NCBI RefSeq assembly: GCF_040712315.1 | Contig: NC_134013.1 | Coordinates: forward strand, 76,018,001 to 76,082,000 | Reading direction: 5' to 3' | Length of the DNA: 64,000 nt | Source of the DNA: Castanea sativa | Lineage: Eukaryota > Streptophyta > Magnoliopsida > Fagales > Fagaceae | The notes under the pieces: generated by a model | What the model was told of the DNA's origin: nothing | Databases searched by the model: none | The model's input: the letters and a program-made list of their open reading frames with translations, nothing else | Shown: positions 37,867 to 54,336 of the stretch, piece by piece | Layout of the letters: the number at the start of each line of letters is the position of its first letter | How positions within the stretch are numbered: the stretch's first letter is position 1 | Program-made: the position numbers and the translations under genes

Positions 37867-39600
37867 TTGTGTTTCTAAAAAGACTTTATAAGGTGATAAT
37901 TAGATCCCTTTTTTCTTGTTTAAACCAGTCCTCTTTTTATTTCTTTTGGTTGAAGTTCAAATATCACTTTTTGCCAGCTATCATTTATTTTTTTTTTTTT
38001 TCCGTATTATGTTGCTTGGAAGCAAAAGACTCGTTTAGACGCGAAGGAACACATTGCAAGCTTTTTTAAGTTTTAACAACCACAGAGCATAAGGCACAGA
38101 GTAGGAATTAGGATCGCAGAATCAAATACGATTAGCAAATATGTACTCATGATTGATAGGACAATTTCGTTGGCCAAATGGAATATGGAAAGATGCCTAA
38201 TCCTCTCATTACGTTGCTTCTTATGTACATTGTACATGATGATCTCTCTGACTATTGCTCACCAATATTTCACCTTGTTACATCTTTGTTAGGACCTTTG
38301 TGGTCTTGTCACAAGTCTTGGGATCTAAGACAATTCACATCTCATTTTTGCCAATTTTTGAAAGGAAAAAATAAAATAAAATAAATTTATTTAAACTACT
38401 TACTTTTTAAATATACCCACACTAGAGAGAATAAAACTCTAAAAAAAAAAAAAAAAGGGATAAAATATGTTACGGTAACTAGGATATGAACCAGGATGCT
38501 ATTGCGAAATGTGAAGATAGTTTAGACTATTCTAGTTGACTAGGTTGGGCCTGATTCGAACATTAGAAGGGGAAAAGAATTTGAGGACTAATTTTTTGCT
38601 TACTTTTATCATTATTGATCATCTTACCCCTTTAAAGTTTAAATACAATAGGAATATAGGCGGATAATAACAATTAAATTTGAAATCAAACCAACTGATA
38701 ATAATCCTACAGGTATTATCAGTTGGTTTGATTTCAAATTGATATTTCAATAATCCTATAGCCTAGGCTTTTGTTAAGATAATTCTATCGCTAAGCCTAA
38801 ATTCAAATAACAATTCATCCAAATTCAAATAACCTAATTCAAATAGCAATTCATCCACCATATCATCCGAGTCATTACAAAAGAAGTTAATATTTTTCCG
38901 GTATTGGCCGTAATGAGAAAATATAACAAATTAGACATTAAACTAGTATGATGGTACCAGTACTTCTCTAAAATGTACCAGATAAAATATTAGGTTATAT
39001 TGGCCTGCGCTGAGGTTAGTTCGGTCGTTTTGGTTGATATTGGTGTTTTGGCCCGTGCAATAAAAAATTTTAAAAAAATTGTTAAAAAATATGTTATTTA
39101 ATCTAAATTAGCTAATATATAGGGTTAATGTACTTAGGCTAATATCTAGGCTTATAAAATATGTGAATTTTAAATTTTAAGTGAATAAATATAAAAATTA
39201 TTTAATTCATACTTATTCAACCGATACTAAAATATTTCATTCTCTCTCACTAAACTGAAACACCTCAAGTAAAAAATTGACTCCCTCGGTCGTAACAAAC
39301 TAATTATAATAAATGAATCACTGATTTTTTTATCAATTTGCCGGGTGAAAGCTAGCTGGATGAAGCATAGCTTTTGTATGCTAGCAATAGTTTGGCTAAA
39401 AAAATATGATATCAATAATCGGCTGTGAATGCTCGAAATCTTAATTGGTTTTTGACCATATAATCATGAAATAAGTGAATATATTTCGGCAGGGTGCCAC
39501 AGCTTATGCAGTAATAGTCGAATGGCACAAATTGTTCAAGAACATGTACGCCATTGTTGATGGATCATTATCTCAAATTTAATTTTTACATTGGAAAACT
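37867..39600. other. Intergenic sequence
   Basis: No gene was recognised. It contains the perfect hairpin at 38677-38740 and several A/T runs. Confidence 0.45.
38677..38740. repeat. Perfect 26-bp inverted repeat (hairpin)
   Basis: Arms 38677-38702 and 38715-38740 are exact reverse complements (left arm starts aatttgaaatcaaaccaact) around a 12-nt loop. No mismatches are visible, implying a recent origin or constraint. Confidence 0.85.
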
Positions 39601-39619
39601 TGTTTACCAACTACTACTA

Positions 39620-39700
39620 GAACAAGAACTTGCTGTAAGGAGAGGTCTTCATTTTGGTTTGTGTTTCCCAGAAGTAATTTTAGAGAGAGATTCAACTAAG
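39620..39700 (+). pseudogene. Fragment resembling an RNase H-like (RVT_3) domain
   Basis: The frame reads ELAVRRGLHFGLCFPEVILE followed by RDS. This matches the shape of the plant RNase H-like domain often found in LINE-derived and reverse-transcriptase-related proteins (A-RRGL---L--GF--VILEGDS). The usual acidic residue pair is partly lost. No flanking reverse transcriptase or start is visible, so I read it as a relic. The 86-codon open frame containing it is otherwise unremarkable. Confidence 0.4.
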
Positions 39701-40077
39701 ATAACGAAGAAAACTCCATTTGTACAAGTGAACTTTTCCCAAAGTCCCGAGAATCGAGATATTCATGTTTATTATTATAGATCATTATTACTTCATGAAA
39801 GTTCATACAAGTGAAAAAATGCAGGCATCAGTTAGTACAAGAATTGGCAGGTTACGAAATTTTAGTAACAATTAGCAAAGTGCTATCTTTCTCCCCCTAT
39901 TCTCTTCAATGCATTGCCTGGATACTCTACAAGTGAGCAAGGCTCTTTTCACATTTGCATTGAAAATCAATACCCAGTTGAGAAACAAGAAGTACATTAC
40001 TAAACAAGAAGAAACAAAGCAAGAAAGATGTCATATTTATATTTGAGTTACATGGATCTCATCATTCGATTCATACC

Positions 40078-40332
40078 TTAGTTGGCTGGATGGGAAAAAA
40101 TCCAAAGAATCAAAACACATAGAATCAATACAAGTGGAATAATGTGAATGGCATTCTCTCCTGAAGACTTGCGATAGAGAGCAATATCTTTTTTTGTTGC
40201 ATCAGAAATGGAGTTATACATTGGCAAGTCACAGGAAGTCGCAGCCTTCAAAGGTGGGGAGTCCATAGCAGGAGGCAAAAGGTTGACCAAGAACTCATCA
40301 GAAGCTCGAGATGTGCTTGATGACCTGTGCAT
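40078..40332 (-). CDS. Small C-terminally anchored membrane protein, unknown function
   Basis: A single coding exon of 84 residues. The N-terminus MHRSSSTSRASDEFL is serine-rich. A central LPMYNSISDATKKDIALYR segment is hydrophilic. The C-terminus (about 64-80, IHIIPLVLILCVLILWIF) is one hydrophobic helix followed by a five-residue tail, the layout of a tail-anchored protein. I recall similar short proteins of unknown function across flowering plants but cannot name the family with certainty. A TATA-like tatatataaa lies near 40595 on the - strand. A donor-like gtatga directly follows the TAA, so a 3' UTR intron is possible. The upstream leader carries a gatgag|gtaggt word that may be a 5' UTR donor. 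Confidence 0.7.
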   Translation of the reverse strand: MHRSSSTSRASDEFLVNLLPPAMDSPPLKAATSCDLPMYNSISDATKKDIALYRKSSGENAIHIIPLVLILCVLILWIFSHPAN

Positions 40333-40593
40333 TATGGAGGAAAAAATATAGAAGGAAGAAGGAAGCAACGCAGCAAAGAGAGATAAAGAAGAAAAGCCAA
40401 GACCTACCTCATCTTATAGAAAGGTCAAGTGGGGAAAAAATAGAGATTTTCTTGTAATCTTTGGAGGATTTTTTTAAAAGAATCAAAGCCTAAAGTTAAG
40501 GAAATACAACTTATCTTGCGGAGCCAACAATGTGTAAAGACTAAAGAGAGGATTAAGTGCGTGGGCCTTAGACTTTTCATGGGTTGACTATTG

Positions 40594-40603
40594 AATTTAT
40601 ATA
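40594..40603 (-). promoter_or_regulatory. Putative TATA box for the small membrane protein gene
   Basis: Read on the - strand the region is catatatataaattc, about 260 bp upstream of the start codon. Plausible only in combination with the gene below it. Confidence 0.35.
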
Positions 40604-40699
40604 TATGTTTTGAGCTTGAATGGTAGTACAAGTTAGGATGTAAGCTTTGTTTTGAAGCAGCCTTACAGAGTAGTTAAAGGCATGCTTGTTCATGTGATA

Positions 40700-42368
40700 T
40701 AGAAATCTAAAAAAAGAATCATTAAAAATAAAAATAAAGGCCGTGTGGGTTTGGAGATTGCAAGAGATAGTTAATAGTTATCTGTAACAGTAGGCACATA
40801 AGAAGTGTGATTGATTACCCACGATTTCTATCAAGTCAGATTATCAAATAGTTTTTAAGTGCATATATGATAACAGAAAAGAAGGCACTCTTTAATCTAT
40901 AGCTCTCCAGTCAATCCCTTTCTCTTTTTCCTTTCTTTTTTTTTTTTTTTTTTTTTTTTGGACTGATTTTTTCCTTTCTTTCTTTCTTCTTTTGTTTTAT
41001 TATTTTTTTTTTATGCAATCATTTCATTTGAAAATGTGGAAAAGATGGTAGGGAGACCAAAAAGAGCTTTTCCAAACCTAAACCTAAACCTATTAAATTT
41101 TATGAATTCCATTCCAAACTCATCTCATCTATATTTTAAAAACCCAAATTCATCGGTTTATCTTACCATGAATCAAATCAAATTAACCTTAAATTATAGG
41201 CCCCAAAATATTATTTTACAAAATTTAAGTATTAGTACACACTTTACACTATCTAGATAACATTTTAACAGGGAAAGAGAGGCAAACTTACTTATATTAG
41301 AAAAATCCTAGTTTTTTTTTTTTTAAGAAAATTAATAATAGAGATATTTTAGTGATTTAAATATATAATTAAGTCGGGTGCTTACCGTATTAAAAGTAAA
41401 GACCAAACACTTCCCAAAACTAGGAGCTTTTCAATATAGTGCTTTAAAAGCACCAAAAATACAAAATAGATCTACAATAACACAAAACCACAACAAAAAT
41501 CACTCACATCCAATGATGTATTTTGTATTTTCACATATAACATGCTATAGTAAACTTTCAATCATGCATGTCTTCTGTAGTCTGTAACTCATCTATTAAA
41601 AAATCATTTTTCATTTTATCCCTCTCTCTCTCTCTCTCTCTCTCCTAATAAAACACTCAACATTTCTGTGTCATCAATTTGTGCTCTCTCTCTCTCTCTC
41701 TCTCTCTCTGTTTGCTTATCATTCTTCCTGTCAATGATGCCGAAGGCCATTGCAAGTGAGGTGGAGTAAGCATTCTCATAGATCGTCGGGAAGGAGTTGT
41801 TGTTTACGGTGGACGAGTCAAGATGGGTCACAATGTTGGAAGGTTGCTTGCGGGTCAAGGTTTTAGTTGTCATCAATGCAAGGTGGTGGTGAAAAAAACA
41901 GCAGGATTGATTTTGTGTTATGAACCTTTTCTCTCTCATCAAATCTTGGTTGGGATTGATTTTGTTGTTCTTGTTGTGACTTTTTTTTAGAAGTTTTGTT
42001 TGCAGAGAAAATATATAAAAATAATTAATTAAATTATTTTAATATGATATATAGTGTAAAATGAGGATGGAATGTAGAGTATGTTGTAAAAGTGGAAATG
42101 TAAAATGGATAATTGACTCTTTGGAGAGTTAAAATACTTTTTTTCTTTTCTTTTTTCAGATGATCAAATAAGAATGCTTTAATGGATTTAAAAATATGAA
42201 TCCAGGCCCACCTCAATCTTTAGTTACCCTTCTTAATTTTTTGATATATGTCTACATAAATAAAAAAAATGGTAAATTTTTTTTTAGAAAAAAGTTTGAT
42301 GTTGGTAAATCGGCAACAACAAAGTTATCTATATCAAATGAAACAGACTCCATCCAAGCTAAAAAAAT
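40700..42368. other. Intergenic low-complexity sequence
   Basis: Poly-T tract at about 40939-40960 and two (CT)n runs at 41622-41644 and 41685-41709. No gene was recognised; open frames through the CT runs are repetitive translations. Confidence 0.5.
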
Positions 42369-42740
42369 GGGTAAATTATGTATATGGTCTTTTTTTTTTT
42401 TCTTTTTTTTTTTGAAACAGTATATGGTCTCAATCCTTTACCCCATATTTTAATTTGTTCTCTAACCATTAATTTGTCAATTTGGTCTCTAACATTTCAA
42501 TGCCATGTCAATTTAGTCTCTGGCTCTTTGCCATTAAATAAAAAATTATTTTATTGCTACATCAAAGGAAATTAATTTTTTATTTAGCCGTCAATCCCGT
42601 AAGCAATTTCCTTCTAAAAGATAATGACATGAACTAAATTGACACAATATGAAAATGTTATGGGCCATATTGACACAATTTATATATTAGAGACCAAATT
42701 AAAAGTATAAAAGATAAGAAATAAATACATAAATTACCCT
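42369..42740. mobile_element. MITE of about 370 bp
   Basis: Termini gggtaaattatgta (left) and gggtaatttatgta (right, read inward) are nearly identical. Inside, ggtctctaac and tttagtctct words on the left are mirrored on the right as agagaccaaatt. No coding capacity. Confidence 0.6.
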
Positions 42741-42889
42741 AAAGTATATTCAGCAAACATCGTTAGAACTTAAAAGTCTCTTCGTATTTTCTGTTTCTTT
42801 TTCCCCCTAGCCTGCGAGAAAACCCCTTCGTATAACTATAAGTTCTGAAATAAAACTTAGCTCCAGTACGTGTAGGTTGTTTGGTGCTT

Positions 42890-43610
42890 TGCGTGAAGAG
42901 AATTTATGAAACGTTATATCCAATCAAGCTTTGGTCTGTTGAAGGAGGAATAGATCCAATAAAGGGGGAATATTCTTGAAGCTTTGGTCTCTTCACGCTT
43001 GTCCTTTTGCATATTGCAACTCCAACGTTTGAACGCAAACCCAGCTCTTCATCCAAAAACTCAACCCCTGAAATAAATCGCCATAGAGGCATAAGACTAC
43101 ACCCCAGAAATCTGCAGCCATCGCCCAATCCAACACCATCACCCTCACCTTTTACCACCAAGTCAGTGCTAAGTGGCGCACCACCACTTGCTTCCTCCAT
43201 GGCACCTTCAGCACCCTCAATCATTGCCCCCATGGGCTATCAGGTTTCTCTTGGTACAGGAAAAAAAAGGGAACAAAAGAAAAAGGAAACAGGAGAGGGT
43301 GTTTTTAACATCATTTGCTGACATAATTTATTACACAAGTTGCAGGAGCTGCTACTGCAAGTTTCTCCTAGTTTCCATGTGCAAGAGACACTTTATAGTT
43401 AAAAAATATATTTAAAAAACAAACTTAAAACTAATTGCATTATTGGGGTACTAATTTTACTAGGAGTCTCCCTTTTTTCCTCTGAGAAAATGGTAACTGT
43501 TGTCACAAGAGCTTGTAAGACTTGCAGCCATGGAAGACAACCAAATGTTCACTTCGAATCCAGTATGGCGATTCCTTCCCAACAAAGGTTATCTGTTGTG
43601 CTATAAACAT
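42890..43610. other. Unassigned GC-richer island with overlapping open frames
   Basis: Both strands are open over about 300 bp. On + (43007-43321) the protein is proline/serine-rich (PSPNPTPSPSPFTTK, APPLASSMAPSAPSI). On - (43233-42904) it is glycine/glutamate-rich. Donor-like gtttct or gtacag words follow the + frame near 43240-43255. At 43523-43588 a short segment sits between acttgcag and a gttatc donor-like site, as an internal exon would. I cannot identify a family; it may be a real exon pair of an unrecognised gene, a gene relic, or chance. Confidence 0.25.
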
Positions 43611-44405
43611 TTGTATACAATTACAAACCCATAAAGAGAAGATTGCAGGCTTTGACAAAATCCTGATGAAGTTGATATCTAACTTTTCATTACAATCGCA
43701 ACATTACAACAAAAATAGAACATTCCAGCCCATCAAAAAAAAAAAAAGAACATTCCAGAGGAAAAAATGGCTGCAAAACTTCCAGGAACTCAAGAGACAT
43801 GATAAATAGGACCAGCTAAATCTTAGAAACCATTCAGCACTGAAACATATCTCCTGGAAATGTTCCTTACATTCAGATTCCAGACACTGGAAACTAGAAA
43901 AAATATTGCAGTAACTTCTTATAAAAAAACTACAAAAGAAAATCCAAAAGATTGTCGTACATGCTCATCTGCAAACAAATCATATATAGATTGTCAGGTT
44001 CCAATAAAGAACATTATATTCAGCAATTTATATTATATGCCAAACACATACTAGAGAATTTTGAACCACAAGCTCATGCTCACACACATCCAGAAGCACC
44101 CAACCTTTCTCAACAGTAATAGGTCTACAACCTATAGAATCAATTTCTGAATTCAGGATGGCCGAATTATTTTCTTAACATTTACTTGTAGTTTCATATG
44201 ATCAGGGGGAGGGGGGGGGGGGGGGAGAGAGAGAGAGAGAATCAGACTAAACCAAACATTTGGGTCAGCTATATTCTTGCATGCAAAGGAGATCATGGCA
44301 ATATAAACACATTATGTCATGAAACTTGTAACATCAAGGAGGTAATACTGTAATAGATGTACCTTTGATTATGTTAAAACCAAAGTAAGCTATCTATCTT
44401 CTTTC
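43611..44405. other. Region downstream of PRMT10, including a G-rich/GA tract
   Basis: No gene was recognised. A ggggga(g)n run followed by (ga)n lies at about 44206-44240. The 3' UTR of the - strand PRMT10 gene must extend into this region. Confidence 0.4.
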
Positions 44406-49410
<5,005 letters not shown>

Positions 49411-51727
49411 GTCACTGCTAAAACACTAGAGGCGCTACCAAAGAAGAGACAGAGACAGAGACAGAGAGACAGAAGAAACTTTGGGTTGATAGTTTGAATA
49501 AATTTGATTTCTTTCTTAGGTTTAGGGCAACATTGGTTGCGACGACTTGGGCTGCGTTGTTGGTGAGTGGTGAGTTCAAAAGTTTGTTTTTTTCCCAAAA
49601 ATAATAATGCTTGCCATGTCAGCGCCACGTTGGAACTTAAGGTGGTCCACGGATATTTAAAGGTAGACCCCACCTTGGCCTTGCAATAAAATTTGGTCTT
49701 TCTTTTATTTGTTTGTACTTTTTGTATGATGTTATCTATCCATTTATCTATACTACTATTTAAGGGCTTTCCTGTTTGGATTCTTATTTTTTTAGTTCAA
49801 AAATACCCTTACAGTCCTATGTTTAAATAGAGACAAAACTAAAGGACAATTCGGTAAAAACTCATTTTTTTAGTTCAAAATTACCCTTATAATCATATGT
49901 TTAAGTAGAGACAAAACTAAAGGACAATTTGGTAAAAATGTTACTTTAACACCCACTAAAACATTACCTATAAAATTGGATAACTTTCCTGTTAATTTTC
50001 AAATTACTTTATCCACTCATAAATTTGATTTTCAAAATAAAAATTATATATATAAAATAAAATAAAAACACATTTTTTTCTACAAAATAAAAATTATATA
50101 TATAATAAAAAACATAGATATTTTTTTTTTGTTACAGCCTATGTTTAAGTAAGGGCAAAACTTGATAAAAATACTTCTTTAACTTCCACGTAAAACACTA
50201 TCTACAAAATAGGACTACACTCCCAGTACACTCACGTTGGTTTTCAAACTCAATTTGCTTCTTCTTCAGTTTTCCAATTCTCTCAATTCTATGTTTTCAA
50301 ACTCTTTTCACCTACCTCTTTGCTTCAGATTTCACTACAAACAACAAAAACAACAGATAGATTTGAGATAAACTATTTCTTAGATCAAATCTCAGCCCTC
50401 TCTATCTCTGATCTCACTTTTTTATTTTTACATTTCTCACTTCAATTTCTCTCTTTATTTGGTCATGTTTTGCTTATTGTTATTTCCGGACTTACTGGAT
50501 ATTTTCTGATGTGTAGGCAGAGGAGATCAGTGTGAGAAGTAGAGAGAGTAAACTGATTTTGGGTGCAGGGTATTTTCTCAAAAAAACACGTTCTAGGTTA
50601 GTTTTAAACTCTAATACTCATAATACTCATCAAGAAGACACGTTCCATGTTCCAGTGTTTATCACCTTGGCTTAAATTTATGGGTTGCTCCCTCCAATCA
50701 ACCCTTTCATTCTATATATGTGCAATACGAATATCTAATACTATTCTCTCTTCTTTCTTTTTTTCCTTTTTTTTTCTTTTTCTTTTCTGTTAATGGAAAT
50801 TATTCCCCCCCCCCCTTTTTTTTTTCTTTTGAAACCATTTATAAGCTAAGGTGATAAACGCACGCTAAGGTGATAATTGTTATGGAAAATCTTTCAATTT
50901 TTATAATTATTATGGTTTTGTTCTATTTTGGGTGTGACAGCTGTGAAAGGTTGAGGTTTTTTTTTTATAGTTTTGAGCTTTTGTTTCTAGGTTTTGTTGT
51001 TCAAACTTGAAAGTGGCTAATATTCTCAACAAAAAAAAAAAGAAGAAGAAGAAGAAGAAAGAAAGTGGCTAATAAGTAATGATTTTTTTTTAAGTCTTGG
51101 ATTATCGTTTGGCAAAAAAAAGTCTTCGATTATCAGATTATGTGTTAATTTTCTTCTCCATGTGTTGTTTTATCTCCAACAAAATCTTATTATTTTATCA
51201 TGATTTAGATTTTAAAAGGACTACACTTTATTATCATTATCCTTTCCATATCATTATCTTCTTCTTCTTCTTCTTTTAATTTGGCCAGTTTGATGGGTGT
51301 TAAAGTATTTTTTCTAATTAATGACTATTTTTTAAAGAATAGGAATGATATATATTGATTTGTCTTTATTTTTATTATTTTTTTGTGGTTATCAGGTTTG
51401 ACTCATTATTTTAGTGTATGTGTTCTAAGTGGTGCCCTCTCTTCCTCTTATTATTTTTGTTTGTTGTTTTCCTTACATTTAAGCCTTACTCTCTATTTTT
51501 TTGTATTTTTTTAGGGTGACATATCAACAATTTGGTTAGATTGCATAGCAGACACATTGGATGAATTCAGGTGAGCGAAGTGGTAGTCAATCTATCAAGT
51601 AGTTGTTAAAAAACATTTTTTGTAATATGAATATCCTACCTTATGAAATTTAATATTGTCCTTTTTTGTGCCTTTCATTGCACATTTGATGACTTTATAA
51701 GCAATTGTCATATACACAAATTTGCTA

Positions 51728-52939
51728 AACCAAGAATGATACTGGAGAACTTATCTTTAAAGATAAAATTTTAAAATTGTGCTGAAAATTGCTTCTAAAT
51801 AATAGACTAACTTTTAGGGGTAAAAACTTACACCCTTAAATATATCTTATATTTGATAGTTTAAAATGTTACTTCATTTTAATTTTTAAAATTTTTAAAA
51901 TTGGTAAAATTTAATTTGATCCAAAATAACTTACCAAAAGACAAAAAGACTCCAAACAAACCATGTCTTTTGAATTTGCATCAAGTGTTATGTGTCCTCA
52001 ATTAATAAATTTGCATCAATTTTTTTTTTTTTTTTAGTGTGGTGAGTCCTTTAACGTTGGTTTCCTATTTTTTTGCAACTTCAAGCAAAAAAAAAAAAAA
52101 AAAACCATCAACGTTGGTTTCCTATTTTTTTGCAACTCCAAGGAAAAAAAAAAAAAAAAACCCATCAACATTGGTTTCATATATTTTTTTGCAACTTCAA
52201 GCAAAAAAAGAAAATCCATCAACGTTGGATTCCTTTTTTTTTTTTGCAACTCCAAGCAACAAAAAAAAAATCCATCAATGTTGGTTTCCTTTTTCTTTTT
52301 TTCTTTTTTTTTGCAACTTCAAGCAACAAAAAAAAAATTCCAATGTTTTAGGTATTTTAATAATATGCTAGCACTATCTTCCATTTAAATTTTTTTTTTA
52401 AAATAAGTATTTTTATTCCTAAAATTTTGCCTATTATTTTGATACTAAAGCAAGAATGATACTGGAGAACTTATCTTTAAAGCTAAAATTTTAAAATTGT
52501 GCTGAAAATTGCTTCTAAATAATATACTAACTTTTAGGGGTAAAAATCTACACCCTTAAATATATCTTATATTTGATAGTTTGAAATGTTACTTTATTTA
52601 AAATTTTAAAAATTGGTAAAATTTAATCTGTTCCAAAATAACTTACCAAAAGACAAAAAAGACTCCAAACAAACCATGCATTTTGAATTTGCATCAAGTG
52701 TTACCTGTCCTCAATTAATAAATTTGCATCAACGTTGTTGTTTGTTTGTTTGTTTTTTTTTTTTTTTTCAGGGGTGGTGAGTCCTTCAACGTTGGTCTCC
52801 TATTTTTTTACAACTTCAAGCAAAAAAAAAAATCCCAATGTTTTAGGTATTCTATTAATATGCCAGCACTATTTTACATTTAATTTTAAAAAAATGTTTT
52901 AAGTATTTTTATTCCTAAAATTTTACCTATTATTTAGAT
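51728..52939. repeat. Direct duplication, unit 1 enlarged by a minisatellite
   Basis: Unit 1 (about 51728-52447, 720 bp) and unit 2 (about 52448-52939, 492 bp) start with aagaatgatactggagaact and end with tattcctaaaattttgccta or its near twin. They are collinear except that unit 1 has five copies of an element of about 55-65 bp and unit 2 has one. Confidence 0.8.
52037..52345. repeat. Minisatellite, five units of about 55-65 bp
   Basis: Each unit runs caacgttggtttcctat, a T run, gcaacttcaagc, an A run. The alternating T and A runs make each unit foldable and produce spurious lysine- and phenylalanine-rich open frames on both strands. Confidence 0.85.
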
Positions 52940-53473
52940 ATTATTTAGAAGTAATTTTTCCCTGATTTTTTACTTTTATATTTAAAGAAAAGAGGAAAAA
53001 ATAAAAACCCATGTTTTATAGATTTTCAACCAATTAATAACATGAAGCCTTTTCTATACAATATATATATATATATCCTTCAATAGTTGGGGGAGGGAAA
53101 TTTCAACCAATTGATCTATTATTTTTAAAAAAACATTATATTATGGCTAAAATATTGTGTTTACATATTTTAGTGTAAGACCATTGCAACTCAAAAATAA
53201 GGGTGCAATATTATTTTGTAAAACTTTTATATAAGAAATTTGACAACAAAATTTTAACATAGACATGCTTCCACTTTTACTAAAATTTTATTAGAATTGC
53301 ACATATTACTACAATGTTTATAGGTTTAAATACACCCTCTTTGGACTAGGGAATAATTATTGTGCTAAATATGTATATATGTGCAATACACCTATGACTC
53401 ATACCAAAGACGTAGAACATCGTCGAGAACTATGGAGATATTATGATCGACGTAGGAGACAAATAGAAGACAA

Positions 53474-53760
53474 CTAGCCTCTGAGCACGCGCGTGAGGCT
53501 CTTCCATTTTTTGGGTAATAGTTAATTTAGAGTATTTATTATAATTTGGAATTACTATATTTTTCAATCACAAAAAAAACCTAGGAGTGTGATGAAAAAT
53601 TATTTCACCTGCTAACGCATAATACTCATCACACCCCTAGGTTTTTTTTGTGATTGAAAAATGTAGTAATCCCAAATTATAATAAATACTCTAAATTAAC
53701 TATTACCCAAAGAATGGAAGAGCCTCTGAGCACGCGCGTGAGCGCGTGCTCAGAGGCTAG
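53474..53760. repeat. Long inverted repeat forming the 3' end of the inner Helitron
   Basis: The left arm 53474-53595 starts ctagcctctgagcacgcgcg, the Helitron 3' terminus in reverse. The right arm 53626-53760 is its complement and carries the full terminal hairpin. About 120 bp pair with few mismatches around a 30-nt loop. Confidence 0.85.
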
Positions 53761-54336
53761 TACTACTATTTAAGCAGCTGCTCTTATTTGGACTAAATTT
53801 TTTTTGTTCCAAAATATCTCTATACCTCTAAGTTTAAGTAGAGACAAAACTAAATGATAGTTTGGTAAAAATACATGTATAACTTGCACTAAAATATTGC
53901 CTACAAAATAGGAACACTCCTTCACTAATCCACTTCTTCAAAACAACTATACATTTATTTATTTTAAATAGAAAAATAAATTAAACACCCCACGTTTATC
54001 CAAAAATAAATTTATATATATATATATATATAAAAACTAAAGAACAATCCGGATTTTTTTTGTTCTAAAATACCCTTACATTCTTATGTTTAAGCAGAGA
54101 CAAAACTAAAGGACAATCCGGTAAAAATACAACCCTAACTTCCACTAAAACATTGCCCAAAAAATAGGGTCACTTTTCTATTGATTTTCAAATTTATTTA
54201 TCCACTTATAAATTAGATTATCAAAATAAAAATTATATATATAATAAAAAATATAGATTTTTTTTTTGCTACTAACACTAAAAAAAAAAAAAAAAAAAGC
54301 CTCATCTCACGCGCAGAGCTCATGTGATAAGGCTAG

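Larger units (their letters stand above)
49747..53760. mobile_element. Inner Helitron (non-autonomous), about 4.0 kb
   Basis: It begins TCtatactactatttaagg after an A (49746) and ends CTAG (53757-53760) before a T (53761). A perfect 17-bp stem (53721-53737 with 53742-53758, loop gtga) forms the 3' terminal hairpin. The interior is AT-rich with a large direct duplication (51728-52939) and no Rep or helicase motif. The 5' part (about 49780-50220) is a twofold repeat of the phrase centred on gagacaaaactaaaggacaa. I saw no captured gene with certainty; the segment 50230-50540 is less AT-rich and of unknown origin. Confidence 0.7.
49743..54336. mobile_element. Outer Helitron (non-autonomous), split by a second Helitron
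   Basis: The 5' end is split: ttta at 49743-49746, continuing at 53761 as tactactatttaagc. The 3' end is ctag at 54333-54336 with an imperfect stem (gcctcatctcac..gtgataaggc) just before it. The bordering bases are A (49742) and T (54337), the expected Helitron A/T target. The interior shares whole phrases with the inserted element (gagacaaaactaaaggacaa, aaaataaaaattatatatat). There is no Rep/helicase coding sequence. Confidence 0.65.

Noticed and set aside
41616..41942. 108-codon frame on the - strand
   Set aside because: Its ends are Glu-Arg repeats from (CT)n runs; no motif or conserved start.
52037..52345. Regular repeat-spacer pattern resembling a CRISPR array
   Set aside because: The whole unit is repeated, including the supposed spacers, the unit is AT-rich, and the organism is a plant.
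52034..52371. Overlapping lysine- or phenylalanine-rich open frames on both strands
   Set aside because: They are translations of the minisatellite with poly-A and poly-T runs.
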